Shown here: piece after piece, positions 30,875 to 44,765 of the stretch
How positions within the stretch are numbered: position 1 is the stretch's first letter
How the letters are laid out: each line of letters opens with the position of its first letter
Source of the DNA: Paramacrobiotus metropolitanus
Lineage: Eukaryota; Tardigrada; Eutardigrada; Parachela; Macrobiotidae
Assembly (NCBI RefSeq): GCF_019649055.1
Contig: NW_026570224.1
Coordinates: 3,596,001 to 3,660,000 of the forward strand
DNA: 64,000 nucleotides
Direction: 5' to 3'
Translations under genes and position numbers: made by a program
The notes under the pieces: model-generated
Told to the model about the DNA's origin: nothing
Database searches by the model: none
The model's input: the letters and a program-made list of their open reading frames with translations, nothing else

Positions 30875-33078
30875 ATGATCAACGAAACAGCTGCGATATA
30901 TCCAACATTAAAAGAAGATATACAGGAAAATTATTCTAGAAAAATACATATTGGAATACTCTTTTCTTTATCGGCGCTAGCCGCCACGGGAAATATGGCG
31001 GTCATTGGCAAATTAAGCTACAATCGACTTCGTCAGCATTTTCTGACCAACATAGACTTCTTGATTCTCAATCTGGCCATTGCTGATTTGCTTGTGGCGG
31101 TGTTTTGTTTATTTACGGATGCTGTATGGAAATGCACATATGAGTGGTTAGCCGGAGATTTGCTGTGTAAAGTGATTAAATTTATGCAAATGTTCGCATT
31201 ATACGCCAGTACGTTTTCCACCGCCATTGTCGCCGTTGACCGGTGTATTGCTATACGGCTGCCCATAAAAAGGATAAATCATCGTCGAATAATGCGATCG
31301 TTTATTCTAGGATCATGGACTTGTGCTACACTGTTGAGCTTTCCGCAGGTAACAACCAATGCAATTGTCACGCATGCTTGCGCTGTGCTTTGGTGCTAAA
31401 AAAATTAGCTTAAAATTAAAGTAAGCACAGACTCAATTTTTTTCAGGTTCTGATTTTTCGCGTGTTACGATCGCCAGGTAGAACCGAAGACGAACGCTTT
31501 GACCAGGTATTTATATTTTGGAAATGTTTGAGGATTTTATGTTATTATACTGAATTTCTTTTTCTGTGAGTCAACAAGTAAGATAATTAAAAATATGATG
31601 ATATCATATAACACATGTGCTGATTTAAAATTCGACTTGTAAAATGTTAATGCAGTCGACTGATGATATGTTTGTTCTATCGGTAGTGTGTGACATACGG
31701 AGCCTATACGGAGTCATGGCAAGAGCCGGCATATATATTTTTCACTTTTTCTGTCATGTTTATCCTGCCCTTTCTGATTATCATTGCCAGTTACATTTTG
31801 ATTGTTTCTGCATTAAGACAACAGTCAACAACAGGTACGGGGTTTGTGAAAGTGCAAAGGAAATCCTGACAACCAATATATGTATATATGAGTTACGGAT
31901 GGGCGCTTATTAATTAGGCTGTTAGATGGTGTCAAGCCCAATAAAGCCCGATAAGGGCATTAAGGAACTCTTAATTAATAATAAATAATTTGCATAGACA
32001 TCTAATCGAGTCTCCTAATAGAAACTTTCGAAAGGGCCTTTTCCCGTCACCAACATATCATACTGGATCTTGGGACATATCAGTTTCTGTTGCAGATTCA
32101 GCAACAGGACTGCGTGTTAGCGATAATTACTCAGGAACTGGATTAGTGCGCAGAACCACGTCAGACAACAGCTCAGCTGATGAAAAACGGGGGGCTTTTC
32201 TTCGGAAAGCCAAAAGGAAATCTCTCTATGTGTCCATCCTGGTGATAATGACCTTTCTGCTGTGCTGGGGTAAAACGCATAGATCCGCGCTCACGAATAA
32301 TAACAAAGCAGATTAAGCGCAATAATCTTGTCTAACGGCAACGTACCGTATGTAATAGCTATAGTACGAGTATTTGCACCTGGACTGTAAGAACGCACAG
32401 CGCTTACGAGTATTTGGACTTGGAGCTACAGGAAAATTCCAAGCAACAACTGAATTCTCCAAATAAGAACTAATTTTGAAACAAATAGCGCGATTACAGA
32501 TGTTTTTGTTTTACAGTGCCTTATTATTGTTCAGTTATTTATTACGTTGTGGTTCATCAGCAAACGGAAACAACACCGAAAGATCATGAAATTTTTCAGT
32601 ATATTTTCTGCTTTGGTGAGTGCAAGCACCCAGAAGGATAATCGCTTAACAACTACGTATACGAAGTATAGATAGTACAGATAGATATAAGCTACAAATT
32701 ATACTGTACAAATTGTAGCTACAAATTGTCTTATTTGTATTTCTAAGTTATTGGTAACTTATTATTATGCATGCAGCAAATAGTAATTTATCAAGCATAT
32801 TTTGTGTAGGTATGTCAAGCGCAGTATTAAATCCTTTGGTATATGGAGCTTTTCACATGTCTCAGCGGCGTGGGAATTTTGATTGGAAAATCAGCAGTAG
32901 CCGTGCAAGCTATATCCAACACTGCCAGAATTCCCCCTGCGTTCCTTTCAGGGAACATGGAGGGTCGTTTTCAGTCAGCCCCGCAAAAACGTTCCATCAC
33001 CGCAATTCTTTGCCGACGATGCACTGTGTTTCGAAAAATGCCGATTTGTTTCAGTTTTCTCACGTTCATCTCCATTGA
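30875..33078 (+). CDS. GnRH/AKH/corazonin-family neuropeptide GPCR
   Basis: Exons are 30875-31348, 31447-31506, 31687 to about 31841, about 31998-32269, 32517-32615 and 32810-33078. The ATG at 30875 has a strong context (CCACCATG); 30851 is an in-frame alternative. Class-A rhodopsin-type receptor at the plasma membrane. TM1 has GN, TM2 has NLAIADLL, and TM3 ends in DRCIAI in place of DRY. ECL2/TM5 reads CVTYGAYTESWQEPAY, a pattern typical of the GnRH/AKH/corazonin group. TM6 is CWVPYY and TM7 is NPLVYG. One N-glycosylation site (NET) lies in the short N-terminus. The third cytoplasmic loop is long and Ser/Thr-rich. The border between the third and fourth exons is uncertain; the choice given closes the frame at about 442 residues. 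The ligand within the family cannot be decided by eye. Confidence 0.85.
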
Positions 33079-35333
33079 CAATACTACTTAGAATGCGTAC
33101 ATCTTTTCCTGTGTCGGCTGCAGCTTACGTTGCAGTACGTTCCAGACATATGTAATTTTGTAACTGGCAGTTGCAATCTTTGTAAATACAGATATATTGT
33201 ACTGCAGTTTAATCAGAATTTAGGTCAACGGCATTGGATTATGTGTAATTATGGAAATGTAAATAGCAATTTTATTTTGAATTACTAAATTTATGTGTAC
33301 AGTACAGTATTCATATGTAGAATATAGCACATACACATATTTTATTAGCAGAGACAGATCACGGCAGTTATTCTGGTTCGCTGCATGTAAATTACATTCG
33401 AGGTGCATTACGCCGTAATATCTGGAAGAAAATGTAGCAGTAAAGTTATCTGTACAAGGGTGTATATGCATATAAATATACCATAATACAAAATCCTTTA
33501 GGACACGTTGTTACTCTCTACCCAGCCCTTTTGCCAGAAAAAAAACATCCTCATTATCCACTGGAATATTATGAAAAGCTTTCTCTGACAGTCTGCAAAT
33601 CTATGTATTAATGCAGGGAAGAGCTGCACATCGTGGACTTTCAAATCACGCTCCGGCTTGTGGAGAATGGCAATTTCGACAACTTAGTTCGCATGCTTCC
33701 AGAGTGTAATTTGCATGAGTTACACACTGCCCAGCCTATATTCAAATATAAACTTCGTCAAAATAGTCTGTAGATAATAAGATACATAATTAACGTTACA
33801 TGTATGGTATGCAGTAGGTGCTATACTTCTATATTAACTGGAATCAACTGAAAACCACACAACCAGTGCATTTACCTGTGCCAGCATCGGACAAGCCGGA
33901 TCACGATCAACGCAACCTGTCGTTAAAGGAATTAATTACGGAAGTCGTAGCGTACTAAAATTTTTGACTGTCCGTGGTAAATTATCTACGAGTATTACGC
34001 TGGGTGATACTGGCCACAAATGTAAATTATCCATCCATAATCGCATATTATCACACTATCGACTAGGGTGATACCGCGGGGATGGATTTCAGTTTAATCC
34101 GACAAATGAGCGCAAACTTAGTTATGTTCTAATTTTTTTAATTCGCACCCGATTCCAAGCTATAATAAAAATGCTTAGTCAGTCCTAGAAGATTTTACTT
34201 AATTTGCAATACTTCATAAATCATAATACAATACCGCATAATTCATGAACGCTTATGGTATAACTGTATAAGTCACACCTCGGTTATAATGCAATCACGC
34301 GCAACTTGCAGCTCAAGCGAATATTTTCTACGTATACGGTAGATGTTTATTATTGTTTACCTCCAGAGCTGACCCCGTTGACATTTCTTATAGCGCGAGC
34401 ATCGGTAATAACGCTGAAACGAACGATTACGGCAAACGTCACAAGTATCGACATTATCACGAAGGTCTGTTTCCGATTACACATTTTCCTCTGATTCCGC
34501 AATGGAAATTCACCCATAAAAAAACGCAAAAAAAACAGCTTCACAAAGGACCCCGCCGAAAGACACCGTGTAATAGTACAATAAAATGTTTCATTCTGAA
34601 ACATGTGCTCTGCAGTAATTTGGTAGTTTCAAAATAATATTATTATTACATGTGCTAGGCTACGATGGGCCGTTCTTATCCCGGCTCCCATCTTTCTGAT
34701 CGTACCATGGATAATAAGTAAAACCAGGCTGCACATGTTGCACACATTCCTTTTGGCTTTTATTACACAGTTCTGCAATAACATACAATATATTCAATAT
34801 TCCTATACAGTACAAAAAACCGCTGTTTTTGATTGTGACTGTACACGAAGTGCAGTATCCATCGCTTCGCCTATCATAAAAAATGCCTTCTCAAAATACT
34901 TTTCACAACTGGTACACAAAACGTCGACTGCTATAACTCTCCAAACATGTTTCCGATAACAGAACGAGTGAAAAATGGTGCAGGTTACGAAATATACCAT
35001 TTTAAAACTCATAAGCAATAAATGTTGTTCATGCCCAAAGCCATCCATGAAAACAAATCTCCTTAAGATTCACATGTGCGAAAAAATATCATAACATAAA
35101 TTAGAATTCAATTTAGCGAATTACCGAATTGAGCGAATTAATTAGCGAAGGTACCTTATAGTTTCTGTTCATGCAAACATACACAGGCAACAAAACGCAA
35201 TAATCAATGCCCTACTTCAAATAGACTTTCTAGGTCGGCGATTATTGAATGTTTATGGCATAAAGGTGACTAGATCCAGCTTAATTCCTCGGTAGATGAA
35301 TAATTCCTCGGCAGCGATAGCGCATCCTCTCTT
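33079..35333. other. Intergenic, no gene recognised
   Basis: AT-rich sequence. The region around 34300-34640 has overlapping ORFs on both strands without family features. It probably contains the GPCR 3' UTR. Confidence 0.35.
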
Positions 35334-37064
35334 TCACCAGCATCCAAAGGAAAGTGGCCACAACATCGCCGAACCCAGTAAGGCTCCGGCAGCAACACCT
35401 CCCAGTAGACCCAAGGAATAGTCCGGACCGGAGTAGTAGTAGCCCGGTCGATCCACGTAATACACGCGTGTCACATTGTCGGGACCCACTTGGTACACTG
35501 TCAACAACATCATATGAATCCCAGCTTCTGATTACCAAAACAACATCCCACCATATACTTAAATGATTATATTATGTAACGATTCACGTAAACGGCACGG
35601 GGGACAATCAGTCTCAGCTTACCGTAGCCAGTGGGAAGGTAAAACCCATCTGGTGCTGGTGAGAAAGCATAATACCCGGCGGGCATAACATTGATGGCCG
35701 ACGTGGATACTGTGCGGCGCACTCCTGCCTGCTCAACACAGACGTTTAATAAATATCAAATACTATAAATTTTAGTCTCACAACCGAAAAAATTATTTGT
35801 ATAATTTCAATTGAAAATAGTATAATCCTGAAAATAGTACAGACTTGAGCAATAACGGTGACCTAAACTCTACGTAATTATTAAAATACCAATTAAATCC
35901 TACGATCCCAGCCCCTCTAATTGTGGAGTCAGCCATTGAAGTCCTCACTTTTCACGTTTGATTTAAAACTGATTTAATGATATTTGCAATGAAAAAGTAA
36001 TGAAACAATAATTTAATCGATAAAAGTGTGACGTTCGTCAGTGTTAAGGTTGGTTTATCTGTATCAGTCGGAAGGGTAAAACCCGTGAAAATCGCAGGTA
36101 TTCGGAATATAAATCCGTGAAAACGTTTCTCTTTTTCAGGTAAACAAAAGAAACGTTCAAATTTTCAAAAGATAATTGACAGCAAGTAATATTTCCTTCC
36201 TCACAACGCGCCAATATCATCTACAAAACCGCGTCACGTACCGGTGGCGCAGCCGTTCGTGCCTGTTCCAGTGCGATTTTCCAAGCGGCACAGTCATCTT
36301 GTGATTCCGCACACAGATGCCACGCTGAGCCGTGGCGTGGTCGGATGGCGAAAAGGGATTCGGCGGGCATTCCACTGGGTGGCGAGTATTTGCACTAAAA
36401 ACCCAACACGCAGTACGTATAGCAATCACACAAGTGACACAACAAAAACCCAACCATGCGATCACTGTCAATGTATTCCCAAAAGGGTAATCATCGGCCG
36501 TAACATGCAAAGCCATTGTTCTACGAACCTCACGTCCTGTCTGAACACTCAGTGTGTCTGGCATAAACAGAGCATCCTTGGCTCTGGATTTGTTGGGCTC
36601 ATCGTAATACTGCAATTCTCCAGTCTGTTGCAGCACCAGCCAGACTTTTTTCCAGTGCTTTAAAATCGAACCTAGAAAGCAATCCTATGTAGAAATCCTG
36701 TAAAAATTATTTCAAAGAAGTGACAACAACAAGAACAAAATCTATCACTGTAGCTCGACGGCAACACTATCGCTTTTACAGAGCCAAAAAGAATTGCATA
36801 CATGGAGCTATTGTACGATTTCCAAATCTATCAAACTAAAAATCTTCCAACGAGAACTTTGCGCAAGATGGTACGGAACAACCCATTGCAGTTAAAAGCG
36901 ACCCACTTCCGGACGTACAGTGCAGAGTACGCTCTGCTTTTTGAAGACAAGCAGGGCCAGCACTTACTTTGACGATAGACCCATCCGCTTCTGGCCATAC
37001 TTCCTGGAACGGGGACGGCGCCGCCGTCTGGCGCATTCTGACCCGGAACACCTTGAACCCTCAT
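35334..37064 (-). CDS. plekhb2: PLEKHB/evectin: PH-domain protein with C-terminal membrane anchor
   Basis: Exons are 37064-36968, 36671-36529, 36394-36242, 35728-35623 and 35497-35334, totalling 663 nt and 220 residues in exact frame. The PH domain (about residues 24-130) starts with SGWVYRQSSILKHWKKVWLV, followed by LQYYDEP, the TGRE|C join seen in vertebrate PLEKHB2, and AWHLCAESQDDCAAWKIAL. A Tyr/Pro/Gly-rich linker follows (VMPAGYYAFSPAPDGFYLP, RPGYYYSGPDY). The end is hydrophobic (LGLLGGVAAGALLGSAMLW), as in evectins, which are tail-anchored; PLEKHB2 binds phosphatidylserine on recycling endosomes. Length is close to the vertebrate proteins. The exon 2 donor is GTTCGT. The start is the first in-frame ATG. 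The symbol is by family resemblance; PLEKHB1 is not excluded. Confidence 0.88.
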
Positions 37065-38003
37065 GGTGCGTATGCGAAGTTTGTTTAGTTCGACAAAATC
37101 TGAGGCTTTCAAACCAGAAATACAAAACTAACAAAAGCACGTTAACAGGAAAAGGGTTCGCTCAGTTGCTGTTGGCAGTTCACTAAACAAGAAATGTGTT
37201 TATAGATCAGGGCTTTCCAGCTGATTAAAAGACTTGATAAGAAGCGTATAAAATGGTGAAATACGACAAAATGCTCGGGTTTTACGCGTTTCGGATGGTT
37301 GTAACAATAAACCTTCAGAGTGTAAAAACGTAAACAGATCGATCAGCTGCAGTTTCAGGGAATTTGCGCGATGCAGTCATGAAAGTTGAATCACTCGTTC
37401 GCTGACTGCTACCCAAATGGTTAATAGCTGCCGCCCGAAGAAGATGGTCCTTTTGCCGCTATTTCTACAAATTACCGCCCGGTTCGACCGAAATGGTTCA
37501 GTACACGTTTAAAGTAACCTTTCGAAGTAATTATTGTTTGGAACTAATTATTCTTATAATCTTATTGTTTTCGTATATTGCTTGTGGAAGTGTGGCGCAT
37601 GGCGGCGAAAAGACACGCCCTCCCGAGATCAGCACCGCCGACGACCAATTCAAGTGAAATGTTTTCCGTGATTAGATCGCCAGTGGTTGCTGCTTACTGA
37701 CCATAAGTACTTCTACTAACGCTGTGTGATAATGCCGCATTTTTTACAAAGCAGTTTACAATAATATCCACAACAAAAGAACGTGAATTACTTTCTGTCG
37801 TATTATAAACGATCGAGCTGCCATAACATTTTCCAAAGGAATTGAATCAGTACAAATGCAAAAGAATCGTCCAGTAGCAACAAATGCATTGGAATCGTCC
37901 AATAGCACTCAGCACGAAATTACGAAATTTACGTTACAAATCGTCCATGTTGCGTAGTGTTATGATAATTATGTTATGCGTAAGTAATTCACAGCTATTC
38001 TTT
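37065..38003. other. Intergenic between two minus-strand genes
   Basis: Holds the 5' flank of the PLEKHB gene and the 3' flank of the guanylyl cyclase gene. No ORF is supported. Confidence 0.4.
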
Positions 38004-41000
38004 ATGCAGCTCCGAAATCAACCAGTAAGTGTTCTGCATGCCCTTCCCCTGCAAAAGCAAAGAATACGAATTCCATGTTTCTTGCATGGGTTTCAGTTCT
38101 GAGGTAAATTAATTTTCAGATTGAGAAACTGGCATGATAGCTTTCAAAAGAAAGTTTTCGTACCTTGACTTCCAGCTGACCTCTGTATTCCGATTTGAAA
38201 TTAAAGTAACGCTCCAAATATTCCCTTGCAGCACTGCTAATTTGAATTTTCAGCGCTGTAAACATATTGACCTATTATTGATACTTCACTATAAAAATTT
38301 GATTACCAACTGCACTTTTAGCGCTCACAGTAGGCCCAAATATCGAGTACTGAGCGACTGACCTTTGCCAAAGGAAGTCATTCTACTTGCAGTGTTGACC
38401 GTGTCTCCAAATCTAAAACAAAAGGAACATTGCACAAGTCCAGCAAGACAAAAATATTATGACAGACAAGCAGTAACGTGGCATCCGCGTTCCAACTATG
38501 GCTGCTGCACATCCGCCGGTATGACATCCAATTTTCAACTGTAGCGTACGTCCTGGATGGTGGGCGATAAGGAAGCTTTTTGCTTGCTTAATTAAGTCCA
38601 ACGCTATTCTGGCTATTTGTCGAGCATGTTCTTGACCATTGCGATTGGGAACTCCACTGGCTATCTGCAGCCACAAATAATTCTAATCAGCTTATAATCA
38701 CTATGACCTTTATTAACTTTTATAGCCTGCCCGGTTCGACCTCCTTATAAATCTTACATAATAACATTACCATGTAGGAATCTGCAATTGTCTCCACTTT
38801 GTAAACATCATAACGATCCAGTGTGTTATCGAACATCGAATACAAATCGTTCAGTAACTTGACAATCTGGAATGGCGAACTCCCGGTGGCGATTTCTCCG
38901 AAGTCAGCAATGGCCGTGAAAGCAATTGTCACACTATCAAATGTCTCCGGTTTGATGTCTCTTCCCTGTGTCATAGCCAGTGCAAGATGTCTAAAAGCAA
39001 AATAAAAACTGAAACATATATAAATAAAATATTTTGCACACAGCTTTCTTTATTCGGTCATCGCCCACTTATCTAGTAATTCGGTCGCAATGTACTGCAT
39101 GCAAACTGCTAAGCACTTGATTAGACTGCGATGTAAACGATACATACTGGGGTAGAATTTGAAATAGCAGCTCTTCCGATTTTCGTTTCTCTTCCATCAT
39201 GTTCGCCGTTGCTGCTCCAATGCGATCTTCCAGCTCCCGAGCATACACTTCCATTCGATGCATGAGGCTGTCGACGAAATTCTTGTTCCGCTCAAAACCG
39301 GGCACCGTCTTCAGGAACTGTTGTACGGCTTTGATGGTGGGACGCGACTCAGGCCTGTCTTCCCAGCACCGTTCAATCAGCATTGTCAGTGGAGCCGAGC
39401 ATGTGTCGGGAATTTCCGGACGAAATGCCGTGGTTGTTGCACGCGTAAGTCTCGTTAAAATATCTAGAAGGGAACAGCGCGTTGCCTATTGTTGGTCAGC
39501 GATATTAAAAAAAATTCCGTTACAGCAGTATGTAGTCATAAAAGTTCCGTATTTAATAAATAACAGATTTTTAAAAATTGCAGTGTAGACGTAAAAATAG
39601 ACAAGTTCGTTTGTAAGTCTCCCGAAAACCATATACATTATTTAATTGATATTTTGGTTGACATTTCACAATGCCCTTGACCTTTTGGAGAAAGTATCCC
39701 AAGTGCTAATTCTTTTTGGAATGGCGATATCCCGCAAAATATCTCCAGCAGTACGTATGCGTATGAATACAAATCGCTCTGCTTTGATCCCTGATAGATA
39801 TGTGATATGGGACCTCTCAGCCGTTCTGGCGCATAACTAAGGAATCGGGATTGCACCACTTCTTCGTTATTCATATCCGGTATAAGCTGCGGCAGAATAT
39901 CCAAGCGGTAATAAGCAATTTTCAAAACAAACCGACTATCAATTATGAGGCAGTAGGTATTTATGGAGGAATGATGGTCGACCGGAGAGTCATGCAGATA
40001 CTGCAATCCCTGAAAAAAGTAATCACATAATTTTACAAAGTGTTAGTAAAATGTAATGGGTCATTTTAAAGCCGTATTCCAAATGTTAATTACAGCAGAT
40101 GTGTCAGTTATCAACTTATCGTAACCGTTTTTAACAATTTTTTATGTATGATGCATAGCACATAGCTTAAGTTTTACCAGACTAAATGTGAAAAAAATTT
40201 TATGAACGAAAAATTCTTATAAATAAAACTGATTTTTGATTAAAAGATGGCTTTGCAAATGTCACTTACATTGGTCAAATCTGTCGTCACGGACTGTCGT
40301 AAAGCATCGTCAACACGTACGGTGGAGTTGTGCATTAGGCTAGCCAAATTTCCTCGTGAGCCATGTTCGTACAGCACGTGCATTAGTAAGTTTGGTGGCG
40401 CTTCCGGTGAAAAACCGTAAAAATGTGCGACATTCAAACTGCGAAGCATTTTCATCTGCATAAGAGCCCAAATGAAAAAGCCAGTTTTAAAAAAATTAGG
40501 CATGTCCCGGTTGCAGTTTGCAAACATACCTTTTTGATACAGTCTTCTTGCTGTCGTGAGGGAGAAAATCGGTGTGAGAGAACAACCTTTCTATCCCAGA
40601 TTGTTCGATCTTTATAGCGGACCAAATGTGCGTCCGGTTTCTTTGGCTTCTTCTCAGTTTTGCCCAGCGCTTGGAGATGCAGTCCACTCACTGTGGTATT
40701 AATCTGCACCACCTAGCATACTTGCATATTATTGTGAAAAATTAAACCAGCTATACTGAGTATACTCAAAAAGTAAAAATAATTTTAATGCATTCTGTAA
40801 TGTACTTGTAATATTAATTTGATGATTGTAAATTGTAATGCATACGGTATTACGCAAGACATATGCAGAGTAATGTTCCAGTCTTATTACACCGCTAGTA
40901 AAGCGAAAAAAAAACTATACCGGGATTTTAATGCTCGCAGAGACAGCAGGGTTGTCGACAGGTTCATCCTTATTAAATTCCAAATCGCTTAGCGGTATGT

Positions 41001-44000
41001 ACCACCGGGAATCTTCGTCTTCGTATTTGTGTCGATTGCGCCTGTAAGATGACCGCGAATTTTGGGCTGTTGTCAATCGAAAGATCTAGGTTAGGTTGTC
41101 AGAATTTCTTTTTTACCGAAAATATATATACGCGGCTGCCGCTATAATAATGATTGTAAGCGGAATCCCTAAATATATTCCAATCCTGCCTCTCAGTGCG
41201 GCGTCATTATCTATAACCAAACAATAATAACATTGTTTATTCTGTCAACCAGATGTTAAGTGCAGTTTTATATGCCGGTACAAGCGCAGTCTGTATTGTA
41301 CACAGTGCAAAAGGTATTCCATCACAAGAATGCACCCTCAACATACAAAATGTAAAATGCCAATATCTGACGCTTCAATACTTTTTTTAAAAAATAATCT
41401 TACTTATTTCACAATCGCCATCTAAACCATCGAAACCACATGGAGGCACATTCTGAGGAGGGCTGTCACGATATGCCCACGAAATGGCTGTTCCGTTTAC
41501 CGGAACCAGAGTTCCATTAGTTGTGTCGTACGTGAATACTACCTAATAATAACGACCATAAGCAACAAGCATTACAGTTACTGTATTGATACACTAAGTT
41601 GTATGCAGAATAGGGTAATTCTACTTTCGTTGGAACTTGGAAGTCGTGGTAGCAGATTCACAAATTAAATTTTATTCATTCCCATATGGAATAAATTTTT
41701 TATATACGCATACGAAAATTGTTGATGTGTAAAAAACCTTGGAAGCGGTTTATTTGCCAGGCATGGTAGTTAATGATTTATTTTACACTTACATTATCGT
41801 TTTACCGCAGCACAATGAAAATAATGTACGAAAATACATTTTACCCGAAATGTGGACGAATTCGGCTCCATCGAAAGTATAACGTACGAGTATTCCGTTC
41901 TGTCTCCTTTGTCAAACTGGAAGTCCCCTGCCACTGACGACACATTGCGTGGGAGGAACGCTCTATGCATGACCTTTTTCGCCGATTCAAAATCGGCCAA
42001 ACCGTCTGCCAATGTCTCATTCACTATCTAAGCAGGTAAGAAGTCGTCAGAAAAAATACATCAACAAGCAGCACTATTAAAAAATAAGTAATGCATAACA
42101 GCAGTGTGCATTTAATTGTTGTCAGCGTATTATTAGCATTTTCTGAAGCTCAGCTGTACCTCTATCAGAAGGCGAATAAGTGTATGCTGGAGTGCAGTAA
42201 ACGATGAAACCTGTGATAGACCAATGGTTTATCGTTAGTACCTTAAAAAATCAATACCGTATATGTGAATGTGATTGTGGAACACTATATCTAAGATTGA
42301 TTTTCAATAATAGTTAATTTATTGGCTTACGTACTCGTTCTTCTGGTTCGTAAGTGTAATTGTAGTGTTTATAAGCATTATATTTAATTTCCATTTCAAA
42401 TGCCGCATAGTCCGGTCCTCTCATGGGCTTGCTGCTGATGTAAAATAGCGATTTGAACGCGTTTCTAGCATCCTAAAATTAAATGTAGTTATTTATTAGA
42501 AAGAGAACGTAAGATTGTGCATAGACACGTTGTAAACAACACTAAGCATACTTCGTAGCTATCAAACTTGCTTAGATGCAATGTTTGAACAGATTTTGAT
42601 GTTACGAACCTCATCATCTGCATCATGAAACTGCCAGCGATAAAATCCATGTAAAGGATGCTCCATTGGATTTAAAGAAATATAAACCTAAAACGACATT
42701 GTTGTGAAATTGCTAAATAAAATTATTAAATCCTGTAGCTTTTAGAGATAATACAGGCAGACTTCTTGGTTTCCAAAATAAAAGGTCACTTACGAATTCT
42801 CCTTTGGTAAATCCAATCCGGTGCGCAGCGACCTAAAATAGTGTGATCGTGTTGTAATTGCTTATAAATTTGACGTATTTTAAAACTTTGTGAACAATTG
42901 TATATTTTAATTTAACCATAGAAGTGCCGTGGATCTGTGACGTTAATTATCTGGAAAATGTGATTTTAAAAGAAAGTTCTGCTTTGTGTACAGATACACA
43001 CACATGTATACAATAATTGTAGATGTATATGAATCAGAACATTTACCAACAAAGATCGAGTTTGATTTCCATGGGTTAAAAGGACAAATACTGCAAACAT
43101 TTCAAAATATACGTGGTTCTCATTCACGTCATAGCATTGCAGTATATTAGATTTTTGACCACTTACTACGACTGACTTTTGCCAGCCTGTGCAACTCAGA
43201 TACGAAATCCACAGGTTCCAGAGAATTAAATTCATTAAGGAAGACATTCATCCGTGGTCCATTTTTAATTGTTGTTTCAGCCGCCATGCATGCCAGTGCA
43301 AAGAAGTTGCCCAGGTTGGGATTCTTATCGCATAGTAAAGCTATATCCCGCCATTCAAAGAGATCGAGAAACAGCATCAGCGCTTGAATGATATCCGGTG
43401 TGCGATAGGGTTGCAATCGGAGCAGAGTAGGAAATCGTTTCTTATCGCTTAAACCCATATCCGATCCACCACTTCATGAATTAAATAAAATATCACTTAT
43501 ACAGGTAAAATTGAAATAATCCGATTCGATAGCCTTCAAACATGAGCGTACCTAGAAATGGCGGGACTGTCCAGTTCTACGTAGAAAATGCGTATAATGC
43601 AACACTGGTTTAACTGCTACTCGTAGTGATTAAATTTTGATCATGATATAAGGCAACTTTTCGGGAAATTATACCAGCATAATGCCGCTTACCTCTTGCA
43701 AAATCGCCAATATTTTTTAGGGCGCCGCTGCATGCTGTGAGAATGGATTTGTGTCACAAGTTCGTGTGCGGAGTTAAATAAATATACAATCATTCTAGAA
43801 GTTGAATGATTTTAAAATGTTTTCATGTGTTTCAAGTAAATGTGCGTACTCACTCTTTGGATCGATGTGATATTGTCGGCATATTCAATCCAATATCTTA
43901 TGAAAATAATGATATGTACTGACTATGCTCCATAATTTAGGTCTGCTGCATTACAAAATTTATTGTTTAAAAAGAATCGCTGCTGAATATTGTTTGTCGC

Positions 44001-44414
44001 GCATAAAGTATTAATGACATGCATACCTGTTAACGAAAATACTATCTGCGTACTATTCTTACCATCAGCGACAATTACTAATAAATTGGCCGGATCCAGT
44101 AGATAGCCGCGTCCAATTTCGTTCATAAAGACATAATTAGCCACCAGTTCCACAATGCGAGCCTCCAGTTCGGGACAAGTGCGCACTTCCGGAGGCGCTA
44201 ATATCGCTTGGGTTATCGTGATATTGTCGTATTTCCCTTGCACTTCACTGACGGCCAGATCCGTGGGTGGACCAAGATAGTCGTAACTGTAGGGTAGCGA
44301 TGTAAAGGACATCGCCATAATTAGCGTAATATTCCAAGCGGCGCATTTGAAAATATTGGCAAAAACAAGCGTAATTACTATTCTGGTAAACATATTCGTA
44401 TTAATAAAAGACAT
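38004..44414 (-). CDS. Receptor-type guanylyl cyclase (degenerate metal site)
   Basis: About 17 or more exons. Exon 1 is 44414-44027 (signal-like MFTRIVITLVFANIFKCAAW). The extracellular ANF-receptor-like domain runs to about 41400 (KNIGDFARG, FPTLLRLQPYRTPDII, RIGFTKGEF, HGFYRWQFHDADDE, VPPCGFDG). A TM helix is at about 41200-41118 (GIPLTIIIIAAAAYIYF). The kinase homology domain follows (about 41040-39640; the HRD and DFG motifs are lost, a pseudokinase), then a helical linker (ERCWEDRPESRP, MEEKRKSEELLFQILP). The cyclase domain (about 38990-38004) has LLNDLYSMFD, DVYKVETIADSYM, MPRYCLFGDTVNTASRM and EYRGQLEVKGKG, ending in TYWLISELHKE. Last exons: 38239-38174 approximately and 38048-38004. 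The usual FSDIVGF reads FTAIADF, so one metal-binding Asp is Ala. Exons near 43475-43735 are not all phase-resolved. The family makes cGMP in response to peptides or other cues. Confidence 0.85.
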
Positions 44415-44765
44415 CCTAGAAGAATTAGAGCTTTTAATGGAAGACACCGTCAGGATAAAATTTTGAAACCATTTAGTTACTGGTGCTACTTGAGTCGATT
44501 GCACAGTTATTGGCGGTTTTACGAAAGAAAAGTTTCAGACAGTAATCAATTATTTTTGCATTGTTCTATAATCTGAGCAGTTGCAGCGACCAATCTAACC
44601 GCACCCTTCCGAATTTTAATGTTGTTTGACAAGCGTTTTACCTTGCCATCTGAATATTAGCTGCTCACAGTCAGCACAGATTTGTCAGTAAACATGCGTA
44701 AGTTCAAAACAGTAATCAAGATGACAGGTACATTTGCGTTCAGGATCGAAAAACCTTTCAGTTCT
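44415..44765. other. Intergenic: cyclase 5' flank and RING gene 3' flank
   Basis: Short spacer between two minus-strand genes. No further feature seen. Confidence 0.4.

Noticed and set aside
36217-36636. A single 139-codon minus ORF as one gene
   Set aside because: It reads through an intron of the PLEKHB gene; the true third exon uses another frame with the conserved CAES-DDC-AW motif.
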